Assembly: GCA_019454045.1 (NCBI GenBank)
Contig: SKCR01031828.1
Location: forward strand, 1-64,000
DNA length: 64,000 bases
Direction of reading: 5' to 3'
From: Zanthoxylum bungeanum
Taxonomy: Eukaryota > Streptophyta > Magnoliopsida > Sapindales > Rutaceae
The notes under the pieces are model-generated. The model saw nothing but the letters and a program-made list of their open reading frames with translations. It made no database searches and was not told the origin of the DNA. This document shows, piece after piece, positions 21,631 to 32,856 of the stretch. Position 1 is the first letter of the stretch. Every line of letters begins with the position of its first letter. The translations under genes and the position numbers were made by a program.

Positions 21631-22606
21631 TGACAAGAAACTCACTTGGGTTCAAAACCAAGCAAGCATCTTTCTCAAAACCCCAAGAAATTTGAATACT
21701 GATTTTGTAGGAACAAACCCAACCAAGATCAGCCCCTAACCACCATGAAACTCACATCCATGATAACCACAATCATGAAATCAAATTGTATTTTGCTAGC
21801 AATGGAGACGCCACTAAGTTGCCAAGCTTAGATAAGTCAATTTGAACTTGAAAAAGGGAATCCCTCCCTCAACAAGGGATTTAGCCATAGCCAAAGCTTG
21901 AAAGTTTCTCAAAATGTCGTGTATGTTATATGCAAAGAAGAAGAAAACAAAGTTTAAATAGGTTACAATGAGAAACCCTAAAGGTGTTAATGGACAAAAA
22001 TGTCCCTAAAGTGAAATTACCAAAATACCTAAAAAATACCCAAAGCTTTCACCCAAGCACGTCCCTAAAAGTATTTTCCCACCTGAAGTAGCTTAAAACA
22101 ATGATTAGAAACTAATCTAACTTAAGCTAATTTAAGGTGCTTACATCAAATAGTAAATTGACGTGCTTACTCAATAAGCAAGGTTCTAAGCATAATTAAC
22201 CCTAATGACCTGGTCAACTAGCTTAATTTCATCATACATAAAGTCAACATGTCGAGAAAAAATGACAAAAATGCCCCCATTTGGCCGAATTCAACATAGT
22301 CCCAAAATATGTCAAATCGGGTCAAAAGAGTGCTGGTGCTAAAGCTGTTCTGCTATGCTTCAGTCTGAGCTGATCTGGGTCAAATGAAATAGCTTGGGGA
22401 CCTCTCTGGTTATGCCCATATGTGTCTCTGGTGTGCACTTGACTTGGTTGCTGCAACTGGTCACATAGCTCTGAGCTAGTCCCGCAAAGGCCTCTATGAT
22501 CTTTTTTGCTCTTTGGCGTGTGATTGGACCTGTTGGCAATTGCATGGGTTCCTCCAAGTTGTTAGCTTCATCCTGTAATGTCTCTGGTGTGGTTGGACTC
22601 ATGTCA
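21631..22606 (-). mobile_element. Solo LTR of pol-overlapping gypsy family, TSD AACAT
   Basis: 976 bp starting TGACAAG and ending CATGTCA, flanked by AACAT at 21626-21630 and 22607-22611. Read on minus it begins TGACATG, and its first ~270 bases remain open and encode the end of the gypsy pol (SPTTPETLQDEANN, then LPTGPITRQRAKKI, AFAGLAQSYV). This proves that the pol tail belongs to the LTR. It sits just outside the copia LTR at 22611, apparently in that element's flank (original site GAACA then TGTTAG). Confidence 0.9.
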
Positions 22607-22610
22607 AACA

Positions 22611-23440
22611 TGTTAGAATACACTTCTAGCATGTCATCTCATTCCTTCTGATATTTATGTTTCTTATCGAGTCTGGGAGGTCAAATCCTTATACTCGAAA
22701 TATCTTTAAACTTTATCTTGTGGATTTGATATCTCTAAGATATCGACTACTTTGGCCAAAGACTTATATCCACAACTTTAAGTTTCCTTGAAACATCTAT
22801 AACTTTAATTATCAAAGTTATCGGATCCTATCTTGAAGCATACATGACTTCGTACATCAATCGCTCAAGGCCATCTAGCATTTATTCAAATGACGTGGAT
22901 AGTCGAATGAGGATTTACTAGTGAACCAAAAGTATTATCGCACAAGTCATCATATGATCTCAGGTCAGAGGATATGATGACACTAAGGTATTATTACGAA
23001 GATCAATGACCTTAGATAATATTACCATGTGATCTTACGCTTATGTGGTCGTGTTCGATATTTCATTCTACTAATAAAACATCTATTATTTGTGTCCTTA
23101 TAATATGAGCCTCATAATCCATTCTATTAACATCATATGTTAATCTAGGCGACACACAACAATATTGGTCAAGTGATATATTATTATCCTGTATAACAAT
23201 CATATTTTACCAAGAACTTAATTTGAGACATATATAAATATCATTGACTCTTATAATCGCAAACGTCTTTTGGATTAACGATATTCATCTGACATAATAT
23301 CTCAGGACATATACATAAAATATGGATGTAATAATGTGTAGTTAACAAATGCCTTTTATTAATAAATAATAAACTATATTACAAACATTATACCTTAAAC
23401 CATTACATCCATAACTGGTTTTAGAGCATACACTCTAACA
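22611..23440 (-). mobile_element. Copia 3' LTR
   Basis: 830 bp with inverted ends TGTTAGA and TCTAACA. On the minus strand it follows a PPT-like AAATGGGAGTTTG and the RNase H frame, the normal 3' arrangement of a copia element. Its terminus differs from the copia LTR piece at 45882-46012, so the two ends of this copia region need not be one element. Confidence 0.8.
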
Positions 23441-23454
23441 AACTCCCATTTGCA

Positions 23455-24795
23455 CTAAAGCCGATTGTTATGATACCCAATGCCCATATTCTCAAGATGA
23501 CACTCCATTTGTTCTTGGCTCATTGGCTTTGTGAGTAGATCAACTACATTGTCAGCTGAAGGTGTTTTCTGAATGGCTATCTGCTCATCTCCAACATATT
23601 CTTTTAGTATGTGATACTTTCTCTGAATGTGTTTAGATTTATGGTGCGACCTTGGTTCATTGGCCTGTGCTATAGCCTTATTGTTGTCGCAGTTCAAAGG
23701 GAACGCTCCTTCAATGGCTAGAACCACACCTAGATCTGTAACGAACTTATTTATCCAAACTGCTTCTTTCACTGCTTCCGAAGCTGCTATGTATTATGCC
23801 TCAGTAGTGGAGTCCACAATAGTGGATTGCTTGGCCCTCTTCCAACTTAATGCTCCTCCATTACATAAGAATCACCAGTGTATGTCTGAAAGTCCAATTA
23901 TGTCTGAAAGTCCAAGTCCGTAAACCCTTCCACTTTCAGTTCTGGTGATCCGTAAGTCAATATCATAACCTTAGTTCTTCTTAAGTACTTGAGGATTGCC
24001 TTGACTACTATGCAATGATTTTCTCCTGGATCGGACTGGAATCTGCTTGTTATACTAACAGCAAATCCGATATCTGGTCTTGTACATAGCATGACATACA
24101 TGAGACTACCTATGGTAGAAGAATATGGTACTTGACTCATGTGTGCTCTTTCTTGTGGTGTCTTGGGACTCATCGATATAGATAGATGAATTCCAAGCCT
24201 ACAAGGCAACAAACCTCTCTTAGAGTCCAACATATTGAATCTCTTGAGCACCTTTTCTATGTATAGACTTTGGGACAAACTAATCATTCTTCTTGATCTA
24301 TCTCTATATATTCTTATGCCAAGAATGTAGGTTGCTTCTCCCAAGTCTTTCATTGAGAATGTTTTGGATAACCATACTTTGACTGAAGTCATCATAGCGA
24401 CATCATTTCCCAATAGTAATATGTCATCCACATATAATATTAAGAACGTTATGGCGTTCCCAATGACCTTTTTGTAAACACAGGGCTCATCCACATTTTT
24501 TATGAAACCAAACGTTTTGATCGCATCATCAAATCGTAGATTCCAACTTCTAGATGCTTGTTTTAGACCATATATAGATCATTGTAGCTTACATACTTTA
24601 TGACTATCACATTTAGATGTAAAACCTTATGGCTGTTTCATATAAATTTCTTCTTCAAGAAATCCATTTAGAAAAGTTGTTTTTACATCCATTTGCCAAA
24701 TCTCATAGTCAAAGTAAGCTGTTATAGCTAAGAGAATTCTAATGGATTTTAGCATAGCTACTGGTGAAAAGGTCTCCTCATAATCAACTTCTTTT
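23455..24795 (-). pseudogene. Copia pol: RT C-terminal part and RNase H
   Basis: On minus, the RT shows SIYGLKQASRSWNLRFDDAI and the catalytic YVDDILLLGND, then LGIRIYRDRSRRMISLSQ, LGIHLS and the SSTIGSLMYVMLCTRPDIG segment. After a break at about 23898, RNase H continues with KEAVWINKFVTDLGV, the CDNNKAIAQA active-site block, SKHIQRKYHIL, and the closing ADNVVDLLTKPM. Stops and shifts at about 23780-23900 and 24500-24600 disrupt the frame. RT copies element RNA and RNase H removes the template; neither is usable here. Confidence 0.85.
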
Positions 24796-25016
24796 TTTTG
24801 GATAAGGTAAGTATTATAACCAAAAGAAAACTATACAAGAGCAAAGGGGCATCCCCCAGGATCTAGAGAGGACATGCCCTCCTAGAAGAAAGCCAAACGG
24901 CTACAAGAGATCAACTAAAGATGTCATCGGGCAAGTGCCACGAAAGGTGAAGCCATTTATTGTCATAAGATGGAGTCACCTTACGTAAAGAACTAACACG
25001 ATTCCGAACATCAATA
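24796..25016 (-). mobile_element. 5'-truncated LINE copy in the copia RT
   Basis: The left end (T-run, then GGATAAGGTAAGTATTATAACC) matches the complement of the 3' end of the full LINE at 57402-62435. The match runs through AAAGGGGCATCCCCCAGG to the final ORF2 codons. It separates the RT block ending at LVAK (25017) from the block starting VDYEETFSPV. About 220 bp of LINE are present. No clear TSD is seen. Confidence 0.85.
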
Positions 25017-25417
25017 TCATTTTGCCACTAGTCTAGCTTTATAAGTCTCTACTTTTCCATCCTTTCTAATCTTTCTCTTGAAGACCCATTTACACCCAAT
25101 AGGACTAATTCCTTCAAGAGGATCAACAAGTGTCCATACTTGATTGGAATGCATGGATTCCATTTCAGAATTCATAGCTTCAAGCCATCTAGAAGAGTCA
25201 ATGTCTGACATTGCTTCTTCGTAGTTTCTTGGGTCATCAACATGAATCGTTTCACCAATCATAAAAGATTCAAAATCTTGTTGAGTGACTAGGGTATATC
25301 TCAGTGGCATACGAGATTCCCTAAGTGATCTACGAAGTTGTTGTGTTTCTTGAGGTGCTTCTTGTTCTACTTGTTTTGGTTCCTTCTGAGGTGAGTCAAT
25401 TCGTTTTCCAGAATCCT
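25017..25417 (-). pseudogene. Copia pol: integrase-RT linker and RT N-terminus
   Basis: Minus frame has the RRSLRESRMPLRYTLV linker, then NYEEAMSDIDSSRWLEAMNSEM, NQVWTLVDPLEG and [25 protein letters not shown], the start of the copia RT (RVT_2). It is cut on the left by the LINE and on the right by a gypsy solo LTR. Confidence 0.85.
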
Positions 25418-26068
25418 TGACAAGAAACCCACTTGGATTCGAAATCCAAGCAAACCCCAAGAAACGGACAGAACCCCAAGAATCACGAATTTGATTTTGT
25501 AGAAACAAAACCCTTCCAATGCCACAAAGAAGACCCACAAAGAACTTGCCCTTGAGAACCTTTAAGATGATTCCTTGTATTGTTTTGCTAGCAATGGAGA
25601 CGCCACTAAGTTGCCAAACTTAGATAAGTCGATTCAAACTTGAAAAGGGGAATCCCTCCCTTACAAGAATTCGGCCATAGCCAAAGCTTTAAGCTTTTGA
25701 GTTTTACAAATTTCGTTGATTGTCCTCAAAATGAAAAAGAAAGAAAGCTTAAATAGTGTTACAAAGAGAAACCCTAAAGGCATAAAGACAACAATGCCCC
25801 TAAAGGCCAAATTACAAAAATACCAAAGTCTTCAAGTCTTCAAAGGCCTTTGAAGCTTCATTCAAAACTGATTTGGGCCAAGTGAAGTGGCTATGGGCCC
25901 TCTTTATTGAAGCCCACATGCGTCTCTATTTTTTTGTTGCAATCGGCCATAAAACTCTGAAATAATCCCGCCATCGCTTCTCTGAGTCTTTTGGTCCTAT
26001 GCCTCGTAATTGGCTTTTCTGGTACTTGTAATGGGTCTTTTGCTTTGTTGTCGGCCTGGATCATGTCA
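25418..26068 (-). mobile_element. Gypsy solo LTR (related subfamily) in copia pol
   Basis: 651 bp starting TGACAAG and ending CATGTCA, as the other LTRs of this group. Flanks are ATCCT (25413-25417) and ATCAT (26069-26073), a 5-bp target duplication with one later change. Its minus-strand start again encodes a pol tail (LQVPEKPITRHRTKRLREAMAGL). Copia coding sequence resumes on both sides in the same orientation. Confidence 0.8.
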
Positions 26069-26508
26069 ATCATCTTCTTGAGAGACTTCTTCATCTAGGT
26101 CCACTTCTTTCCCATTACTTCCCTCTTGAACCAAACGGTCATCAAGGACTGTAGTATTCCTACTAACCACTATATTGTGATAAGAGGGAATGTAGAAGTA
26201 GTATCCCATCGAATTCTTGGGATATCCTATGAATTGAGATTTTTCAGATCTTGAGTCTAGCTTTTCTGTAAATACTTTTCTTACATAAGCTAGACTACCA
26301 CAAATCTTCAAATATCCTAAATTAGGACGTTTCCCATACCATATCTCATATGAGGTTTCGGGAGCGGATTTGGTCGAAACTATATTTAGAACATGCAAGG
26401 ATGTTTGAAGAGCATATCCCCAAAATGACATCGGTATATCAACAAAACTCATCATGGAACATACCATATCCAATAGGGTATGATTTCTCCTTTCACATAC
26501 ACTGTTAT
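26069..26508 (-). pseudogene. Copia integrase C-terminal part
   Basis: Minus frame starts at VCERRNHTLLDMVCSMMSF (the last catalytic Glu region), then MSFWGYALQTSLHVLN, YEIWYGKRPNLGYLKICGSLAYV, SQFIGYPKNSMGYYFYIP and a linker ending DLDEEVSQEDD. It is cut at its N-terminal side by the gypsy LTR starting at 26509. The matching upstream integrase part resumes at 39190, about 12.7 kb away. Confidence 0.85.
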
Positions 26509-27516
26509 TGACGCGGAACTCACTTGGAGGATTAGGCCAAGCAAACCCCTCGCAACGGACAGAACCCCAAGAACCGCGAATTTGATTTTGTAGGAACAAA
26601 ACCCTTCCAAGGCCACAAAGAAGACCTACAAAGAACTTGTCTTTTTTTTTGGATAAGGTAAGTATTATAACCAAAAGAAACTATACAAGAGCAAAGGGGC
26701 ATCCCCCAGGATCTAGAGAGGACAAGCCCTCCTAGAAGAAAGCCAAACGGCTACAATAGATAAGTCGATTGCATGAAATAAGGGGAATCCCTCCCTTAAG
26801 CAATTTTTGGACAAAGCCAAGCTCTCAATGGAGATGAATTTCGAAATTTGATGACTAGCTTCTCATTAAGATGAAATGAGTTTAAATAATACAATGAAAG
26901 AAACCCTAATGGGTGCAAAATGACCAAAACACCCTAAGTTGCTAACTAATGGCTATTAAATGGCCATGCCCTTAATAGACATTTAATAACAAACACAAAG
27001 TCAAAGAAACAAAGACTTAATCAATAACAAACAAAGACTTAATAAATAACTTTGCCAAAAAGTCTAAAGTAAAAACACAAAATCATAAAAGTCAACAAAT
27101 GTGGAAAACTTTCCAAATTTGTTTAAAGTTGTTTCCTTGCACCAAAAGTCCTCCCAATTCGTGGCTTCCATGTATAAAGGCATAATGATGTGTCATAAAG
27201 TCCAATAAGTCTTGTCTTGGCCGAATATTTAATGTCGGGCTTGAATCGGCTTGATCCGTTAAAATTATACTCGGCTTCAAGATAGTTGGTGCGTTACTCT
27301 GGTATGACTTGGGTCAAGTGAAATAGCTTTGGACCCACTCCATTGAAGCCTTCATGTGACGGCAATATGCCCCGGAGTTGTCTGTCACACTCGACCGTGG
27401 CATTCTGCGCTAGCCCCGCCATTGCGTCTCTGATCTTCTTAGCTCTTTGGTGTGTGATTGGACCTGTTGGCAATTGCAAAGGATCTAATGTTCCTTGAGT
27501 TGTTGGATTCATGTCA
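26509..27516 (-). mobile_element. 3' LTR of a second gypsy copy (G2) with LINE insertion
   Basis: About 1,008 bp from TGACGCGG to ATTCATGTCA, followed on the right by the PPT complement TTCCCTCCCTCTTG. A LINE 3' fragment at about 26645-26761 interrupts it and replaces about 70 bases of LTR present in the copy at 25540-25625. The LTR's minus-strand start encodes MNPTTQGTLDPLQLPTGPIT, the end of G2 pol. The left flank is copia integrase. Confidence 0.8.
26645..26761 (-). mobile_element. LINE 3' fragment in the G2 LTR
   Basis: Complement of the LINE 3' UTR: T-run, GGATAAGGTAAGTATTATAACC, GCATCCCCCAGG, ending at CGGCTACAATAG. About 115 bp. LTR sequence is missing at the site, so the insertion came with a target deletion, and no TSD is visible. 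Confidence 0.85.
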
Positions 27517-28416
27517 TTCCCTCCCTCTTGAAAAGGATTCGACCTCGAATCTGTACCTGCATCAAAAAGAGTTAAGTCAGAAACATTAAATATCGCAGAC
27601 ACATTATGCTCACCTTGTAAATCCAGCTTGTATGCATTGTCATTAATCTGTTCCAAGACTTGAAATGGACCATCCCCTCTCGGTTGTAGCTTGGATTTAC
27701 GCTGTTCAGGAAATCTTTCCTTTCGCATGTGTACCCAAACCCAATCTCCAGGTTGAAATACAACACGTTTTCTTCCCTTATTAGCATGAGAAGCATATTG
27801 TTCATTCTTTCGTTGTATGTGCTCTCTTGCTTTCTCATGTATGTGTTTCACCAAATCAGCTTTCTTTTTTTCCATCTAACCCTGCATGCTCATCAACAGG
27901 CAATGGTAACAAATCTAATGGAGTTAGTGGTTGAAAACCATAAACAATTTCAAATGGTGAATAAGATGTGGAAGAATGAATGCTACGATTATATGCAAAT
28001 TCAACAAAAGGCAAACAATCCTGCCAAGTTTTACAAGTTCTTAGAGACAATAGTACGCAATAACTGAGTCAAAGTCCTATTAACCACTTCAGTCTGTCCA
28101 TCAGTTTGGGGATGACAAGTAGTAGAATACAAAAGTTTTGTTCCTAACTTACCCCATAAAACTTTCCAAAAGTGACTAAGGAATTTAACATCACGATCTG
28201 AAACTATACTCCGTGGAATTCCATGGAGTCGTACCACTTCTCTAAAGAATAAGTCAGCAATGTTAGTGGCATCATCAGTTTTATGACATGCTATAAAGTG
28301 TGCCATCATACTGAACCTATCAACCACTACAAAGATGGAATCTCTACCATGCCTAGTCCTAGGTAAACCCAATATAAAATCCATTGATACATCTACCCAC
28401 AGCTCACTAGGTACAG
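27517..28416 (-). pseudogene. Gypsy G2 integrase, C-terminal two thirds
   Basis: On minus: [59 protein letters not shown] (second catalytic Asp), [19 protein letters not shown] (catalytic Glu region), then [37 protein letters not shown] and FNVSDLTLFDAG. Small shifts occur around 27850-28050. The frame continues through the PPT into the LTR at 27516. It is cut at 28416 by the LTR of the next gypsy element, so its N-terminus and everything upstream are missing. Confidence 0.85.
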
Positions 28417-29423
28417 TGACAAGAACTCACTTGGGTTTGAAACCAAGCAAACCCCCAAGCATCTTTCTCAAAACCCCAAGAACTTTGAATACTGATTTTA
28501 TAGGAACAAAACCCAACCAAGATCAACCCCTAACCACCATGAAACTCACGTCCATGATAAACACAAGCATGAAATCAGATTGTATTTTGCTAGCAATGGA
28601 GACGCCACTAAGTTGCCAAGCTTAGATAAGTCATTTGAACTTGAAAAGGGGAATCTCTCCCTCAACAAGGTTTCGGCCATAGCCATGGAAAGCTCAAGCT
28701 TTTCTCTCTTTCAAATGTTGCATATTACGTTGGTTGTCTCCAAAATACAAAGAAGAGTCATATAATAAGGGCTACAAGAGAGTAAAAAGACTAAAATGAC
28801 CCTAGAGCTAAAATTACCAAAAGCCCTAAGTCAAGCACCTCAACCACGACCATTAAGGTCCTTTTGCACCTAAATAAACTTAAAACAAAGATTAGAAGCT
28901 AATCTCACTTAAGCTAATTGAGGTGCTTACATTTTTTTTTTTTTTTGATAAGGAATTGAGGTGCTTACATGCTATAGCAAATTGACGTGCTTCCAGCTAA
29001 GTAGAGATCTAAGCATAATTAAGCCTAATGGCATAGTCAACCATGCTAATTACATCATAAATAAAGTCAAAATATCGAGCACAAATGACAAAAATGCCTC
29101 CATTTGGCCGAATTCAATATAGTCCCAAAATGGGTGAAATTAGGTCCAAAAGGTGATGGTGCTGAAGCTGCTCTACTATGCTTCAGTCTGAGCTGATCTA
29201 GGTCAAATGAAATAGCTTGGGGACCTCTCTGGTTATGCCCATATGTGTCTCTGGTGTGCACTTGACTTGGTTGCTGCAACTGATCACATAGTTCTGAGCC
29301 AGTCCCGCAAAGGCCTCTCTGATCTTCTTTGCTCTTTGGCGTGTGATTGGACCTGTTGGCAACTGCATGGGTTCCTCCAAGTTGTTAGCTTCATCCTGTA
29401 ATGGTGTGGTTGGACTCATGTCA
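28417..29423 (-). repeat. 3' LTR of G1, carrying the pol 3' end
   Basis: About 1,007 bp, TGACAAG to CATGTCA. On minus it begins with MSPTTPLQDEANNLEEP and LPTGPITRQRAKKIREAFAGLAQ, still in frame with integrase, and the frame ends around 29198. The complement TTCCCTCCTTGTTG right of 29423 is the PPT. It holds the very short LINE tail at 28933-28953. Confidence 0.9.
28916..28970 (-). mobile_element. Extremely truncated LINE insertion with 17-bp TSD
   Basis: AATTGAGGTGCTTACAT occurs at 28916-28932 and again at 28954-28970. Between them are only T's and GATAAGG, that is, a poly(A) tail plus seven LINE bases on the minus strand. The G1 5' LTR at about 38720 has the uninterrupted sequence, confirming the empty site. 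Confidence 0.85.
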
Positions 29424-30402
29424 TTCCCTCCTTGTTGAAAAGGATTCGACCTCGAATCTGAACCTGTATCAAAATGAGTTAAGTTAGAAACATTAAAAGT
29501 AGCAGATACGTTGTACTTACCTTGCAAATCCAGCTTATATGCATTGTCATTGATCCTTTCAAGACTTGAAAGGGTCCATCTCCTCTCGATTGTAGGTTGG
29601 ATTTATGCTGTTCTGGAAATCTCTCTTTACGCATGTGTACCCAAACCCAATCACCAGGTTGAAAGACTACACGCTTTCTTCCCTTGTTTGCATGAGAAGC
29701 GTATTGCTCGTTCTTTCGTTGAATGTGCTCTTTTACCTTCTCATGGATGTGCTTCATCAAATCAGCCTTCCGTTTGCCATCTAACCCCATATGCTCATCA
29801 ATAGGTAATGGTAATAAATCGAGTGGAGTTAGTGGCTGAAAACCATAAACAATCTCAAAAAGTGAAAATGATGTAGAAGAATGAATGCTACGATTATATG
29901 CAAACTCAATAAATGGCAAATAATCTTCCCAACTCTTAAAATTCTTACCAACTATAGTGCGCAATAATTGAGATAAAGTCCTATTAACTACCTCTATTTG
30001 TCCATCAGTCTGTGGGTGACATGTGGTAGAATACAATAGTTTGGTGCCTAGTTTAGCCCACAACACCTTCCAAAAATGGCTAAGGAACTTAACATCTCTA
30101 TCAGATACAATACTCCTAGGTATACCATGGAGTCGCACTATGTCTCTGAAAAATAAATCTGCAATGTTTGTAGCATCATCGGTTTTATGACATGCAATGA
30201 AATGAGCCATTTTACTAAACCTATCAACTACAACAAAGATTGAATCTCTACCAATCTTTGTCCTAGGCAAACCTTACATAAAATCCATCGATATATCAAC
30301 CCAAGGTTCACTAGGTACAGGCAAAGGAGTATACAACCCATGTGGCATTAATTTAGATTAGCATGCTTACATGTTAGACACTTATCACAAATACACTCAA
30401 CA
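29424..30402 (-). pseudogene. G1 integrase (unit 1), N-terminus deleted
   Basis: Minus frame: [20 protein letters not shown] (first catalytic Asp), [20 protein letters not shown] (second), [19 protein letters not shown] (Glu), [29 protein letters not shown] and [16 protein letters not shown] shift at about 29560 moves to the frame that enters the LTR. The H2C2 zinc-finger N-terminus is gone: RT sequence joins integrase at about 30403. Integrase would insert element DNA; this one is defective. Confidence 0.85.
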
Positions 30403-32223
30403 TCACTGCATAACTTCGATTTAAGATCTTGGAATGCTCGCTCTTGCGCCTCGCCCCATTGAAAACCAACTATCTTCTTTACTACCTCGGTCAATGGCGC
30501 GACAATGCTAGTGAAGTCCTTGACAAATCTCCTATAGAAGCTCGCTAAGCCATGAAAGCTTCAGAGTTCTGTCACTGTAGTTGGTGTAGGCCATTCCTGA
30601 ATTGCCTTCACTTTCTCCACATCTACCTCGATGCCATCTGCACTCACAACAAAGCCAAGAAAACAAGTCTATCCATGCAAAATATGCATTTGTCAGAGTT
30701 AGCATACAGTTGTTCTTTTCGTAAAACATCAAGTACATGTCTCAAATGTAATTCATGCTCCTCAATCGATGTACTATAAAATAAGATGTCATCAAAGTAT
30801 ACCACAACAAACTTACCTATAAATGCACGCATAACATGATTCATTAATCTCATAAATGTGCTAGGTGCGTTTGTAAGACCAAATGGAATAACTAACCACT
30901 CATATAATCCATATTTGGTCTTAAATGCGGTTTTCCACTCATCTCCCTCTCTCATGCGAATTTGATGGTATTCACTTTTCAAATAAATCTTACTAAATAT
31001 CTTGGAACCATGCAATTCATCTAACATGTCATCTAGCCTAGGAATAGGATGGCGATACTTTACCGTTATATTATTGATGGCTCGACAATCAACACACATC
31101 TGCCATGTCCCATCTTTCTTAGGAACTAGAAGCACTGGTACTGCACAAGGACTCATGTTTTCCCTTACATACCCCTTGTCCATCAAATCCCGCACTTGCC
31201 GTTGAAGTTCCTTTGTCTCCTCAGGATTGCTTCTATAGGATGGCCTGTTGGGAATGACTGCTCCAGTTACGAAGTCTATCTGGTGCTCAATGCCTCTAAT
31301 GGGTGGAAGCCCACAAGGAATGTCCTCAGTCAGTACATCGTTGTAGTCCTGCAAAAGAGATGAAATATGAAGTAAATGGTCAATGTTAGAACAATAAACA
31401 TGGGGCTCCTTGTAAACTAACAATAGCATCAGGCTGCTAGTCTTGAAATCTCTCCTCGCTTCACCCTCACCCATGTAGAAACTTCTTTTCACTCTCCCTT
31501 TGGTGTCCCCCTTACTTTCACTCTCACTTCCCTTGGGTAAACTCTCAGCCTTTGCCTTATTTTTCACACTCTCACTAGTTTCCCACAAGTTAGTGTTTGC
31601 ACTCGCCCTCTCTTTATCCCTCTCAAGTTGCAACTTAACCTGATCTTCATGGACTTGCTTTGGTGTAAGTGGGTATAGTGTAATGGGTTTCCCTTTATGT
31701 TGAAATGAATACTTATTCTTGAACCCATCATGAATCACCTTCTTATCAAACTGCCACGACCTCCCCAAAAGTATATGACACGCATGCATCGGAATCACAT
31801 CACATAGAACATCATATGTGTAAGGCCCAATGGTAAAGCTCAATAATACCTGCTTCGTTACCTTCACTTCACCACAATCATTTTACCACTGCAACTTGTA
31901 AGGCTTGGGTTGCTTCAAGCAACTCAACCCCAATCTCTCAATCAAGGCGTGCTAGCCACATTGGTACAACTGCCTCCATCTATAATCATATTACAACCCT
32001 TACCATTCACACGGCATCTGGTGTGGAATATGTTCTCCCTCTACAGATCACTCTCATCCTCAACAACTTGTGTTGTCAAAGCACGCTTAACAACTATGGA
32101 TAAGTTATCTAAAGGGTATGCAGCTCCCTCGTGGTCACTAGCATCTTCTAACTCCGGCATCTCATCCTCAACCTCATCATCTGTAGAGTACACATCTTCG
32201 CTCTTATCAATCACTAAGGTGCG
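30403..32223 (-). pseudogene. G1 gag tail, protease and RT (unit 1)
   Basis: Minus: gag tail (VEDESD area, 32050-32223), the protease/linker with [19 protein letters not shown], then [76 protein letters not shown] and the catalytic [11 protein letters not shown]. The main open frame is 30644-31867. After it the sequence is shifted and at about 30403 jumps to integrase, omitting RNase H. RT core motifs are intact but the polyprotein is not. Confidence 0.85.
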
Positions 32224-32284
32224 CCATCATTCATCTTTATTCTAAATAGCTTGCTAGTTACATCGTATCTAGCAATTTCACTAC
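32224..32284 (-). other. 61-nt patch of copia gag inside gypsy
   Basis: These 61 bases are identical to 40537-40597 in the neighbouring copia gag, same orientation. On the left, gypsy gag sequence stops with shared CC; on the right, gypsy integrase begins with shared ACTAC. The patch sits exactly where gypsy unit 2 (integrase) joins unit 1 (gag tail). Confidence 0.9.
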
Positions 32285-32856
32285 CTCCATTTGTCCATCA
32301 GTCTGATGGTGACATGTGGTAGAATACAATAGTTTGGTGCCTAGTTTAGCCCACAACACCTTCCAAAAATGGCTAAGGAACTTAACATCTCTATCAGATA
32401 CAATACTCTTAGGTATACCATGGAGTCGCACTATGTCTCTGAAAAATAAATCTGCAATGTTTGTAGCATCCTCGGTTTTTTGACATGCAATGAAATGAGC
32501 CATTTTACTAAACCTATCAACTACAACAAAGATTGAATCTCTACCCCTCTTTGTCCTAGGCAAACCTAACACAAAATCCATCGATATATCAACCCAAGGT
32601 TCACTAGGTACAGGCAAATGAGTATACAACCCATGTGGCATTAATTTAGATTTAGCATGCTTACATGTTAGACACTTATCACAAATATGCTCAACATCAC
32701 GTTTAAATTTAGGCCAATAAAAGTGCTCATGTAAAATAGCTAAAGTCTTAGTAATCCCAAATGCCCCATAAACCTCCCTCATGCGCTTCTTTCATAAGCA
32801 ACTCACGCATACTACAAGCAGGAACACACAACCTGTTCGCTTTAAATAAGAAATCG
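32285..32856 (-). pseudogene. G1 integrase N-terminal half (unit 2)
   Basis: Minus frame from about 32782: [37 protein letters not shown] (zinc-binding Cys pair), [56 protein letters not shown] and [12 protein letters not shown]. It stops at the copia patch just before the last catalytic Glu helix is complete. Upstream the frame is shifted near 32760-32860 from the RNase H part. Confidence 0.85.
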
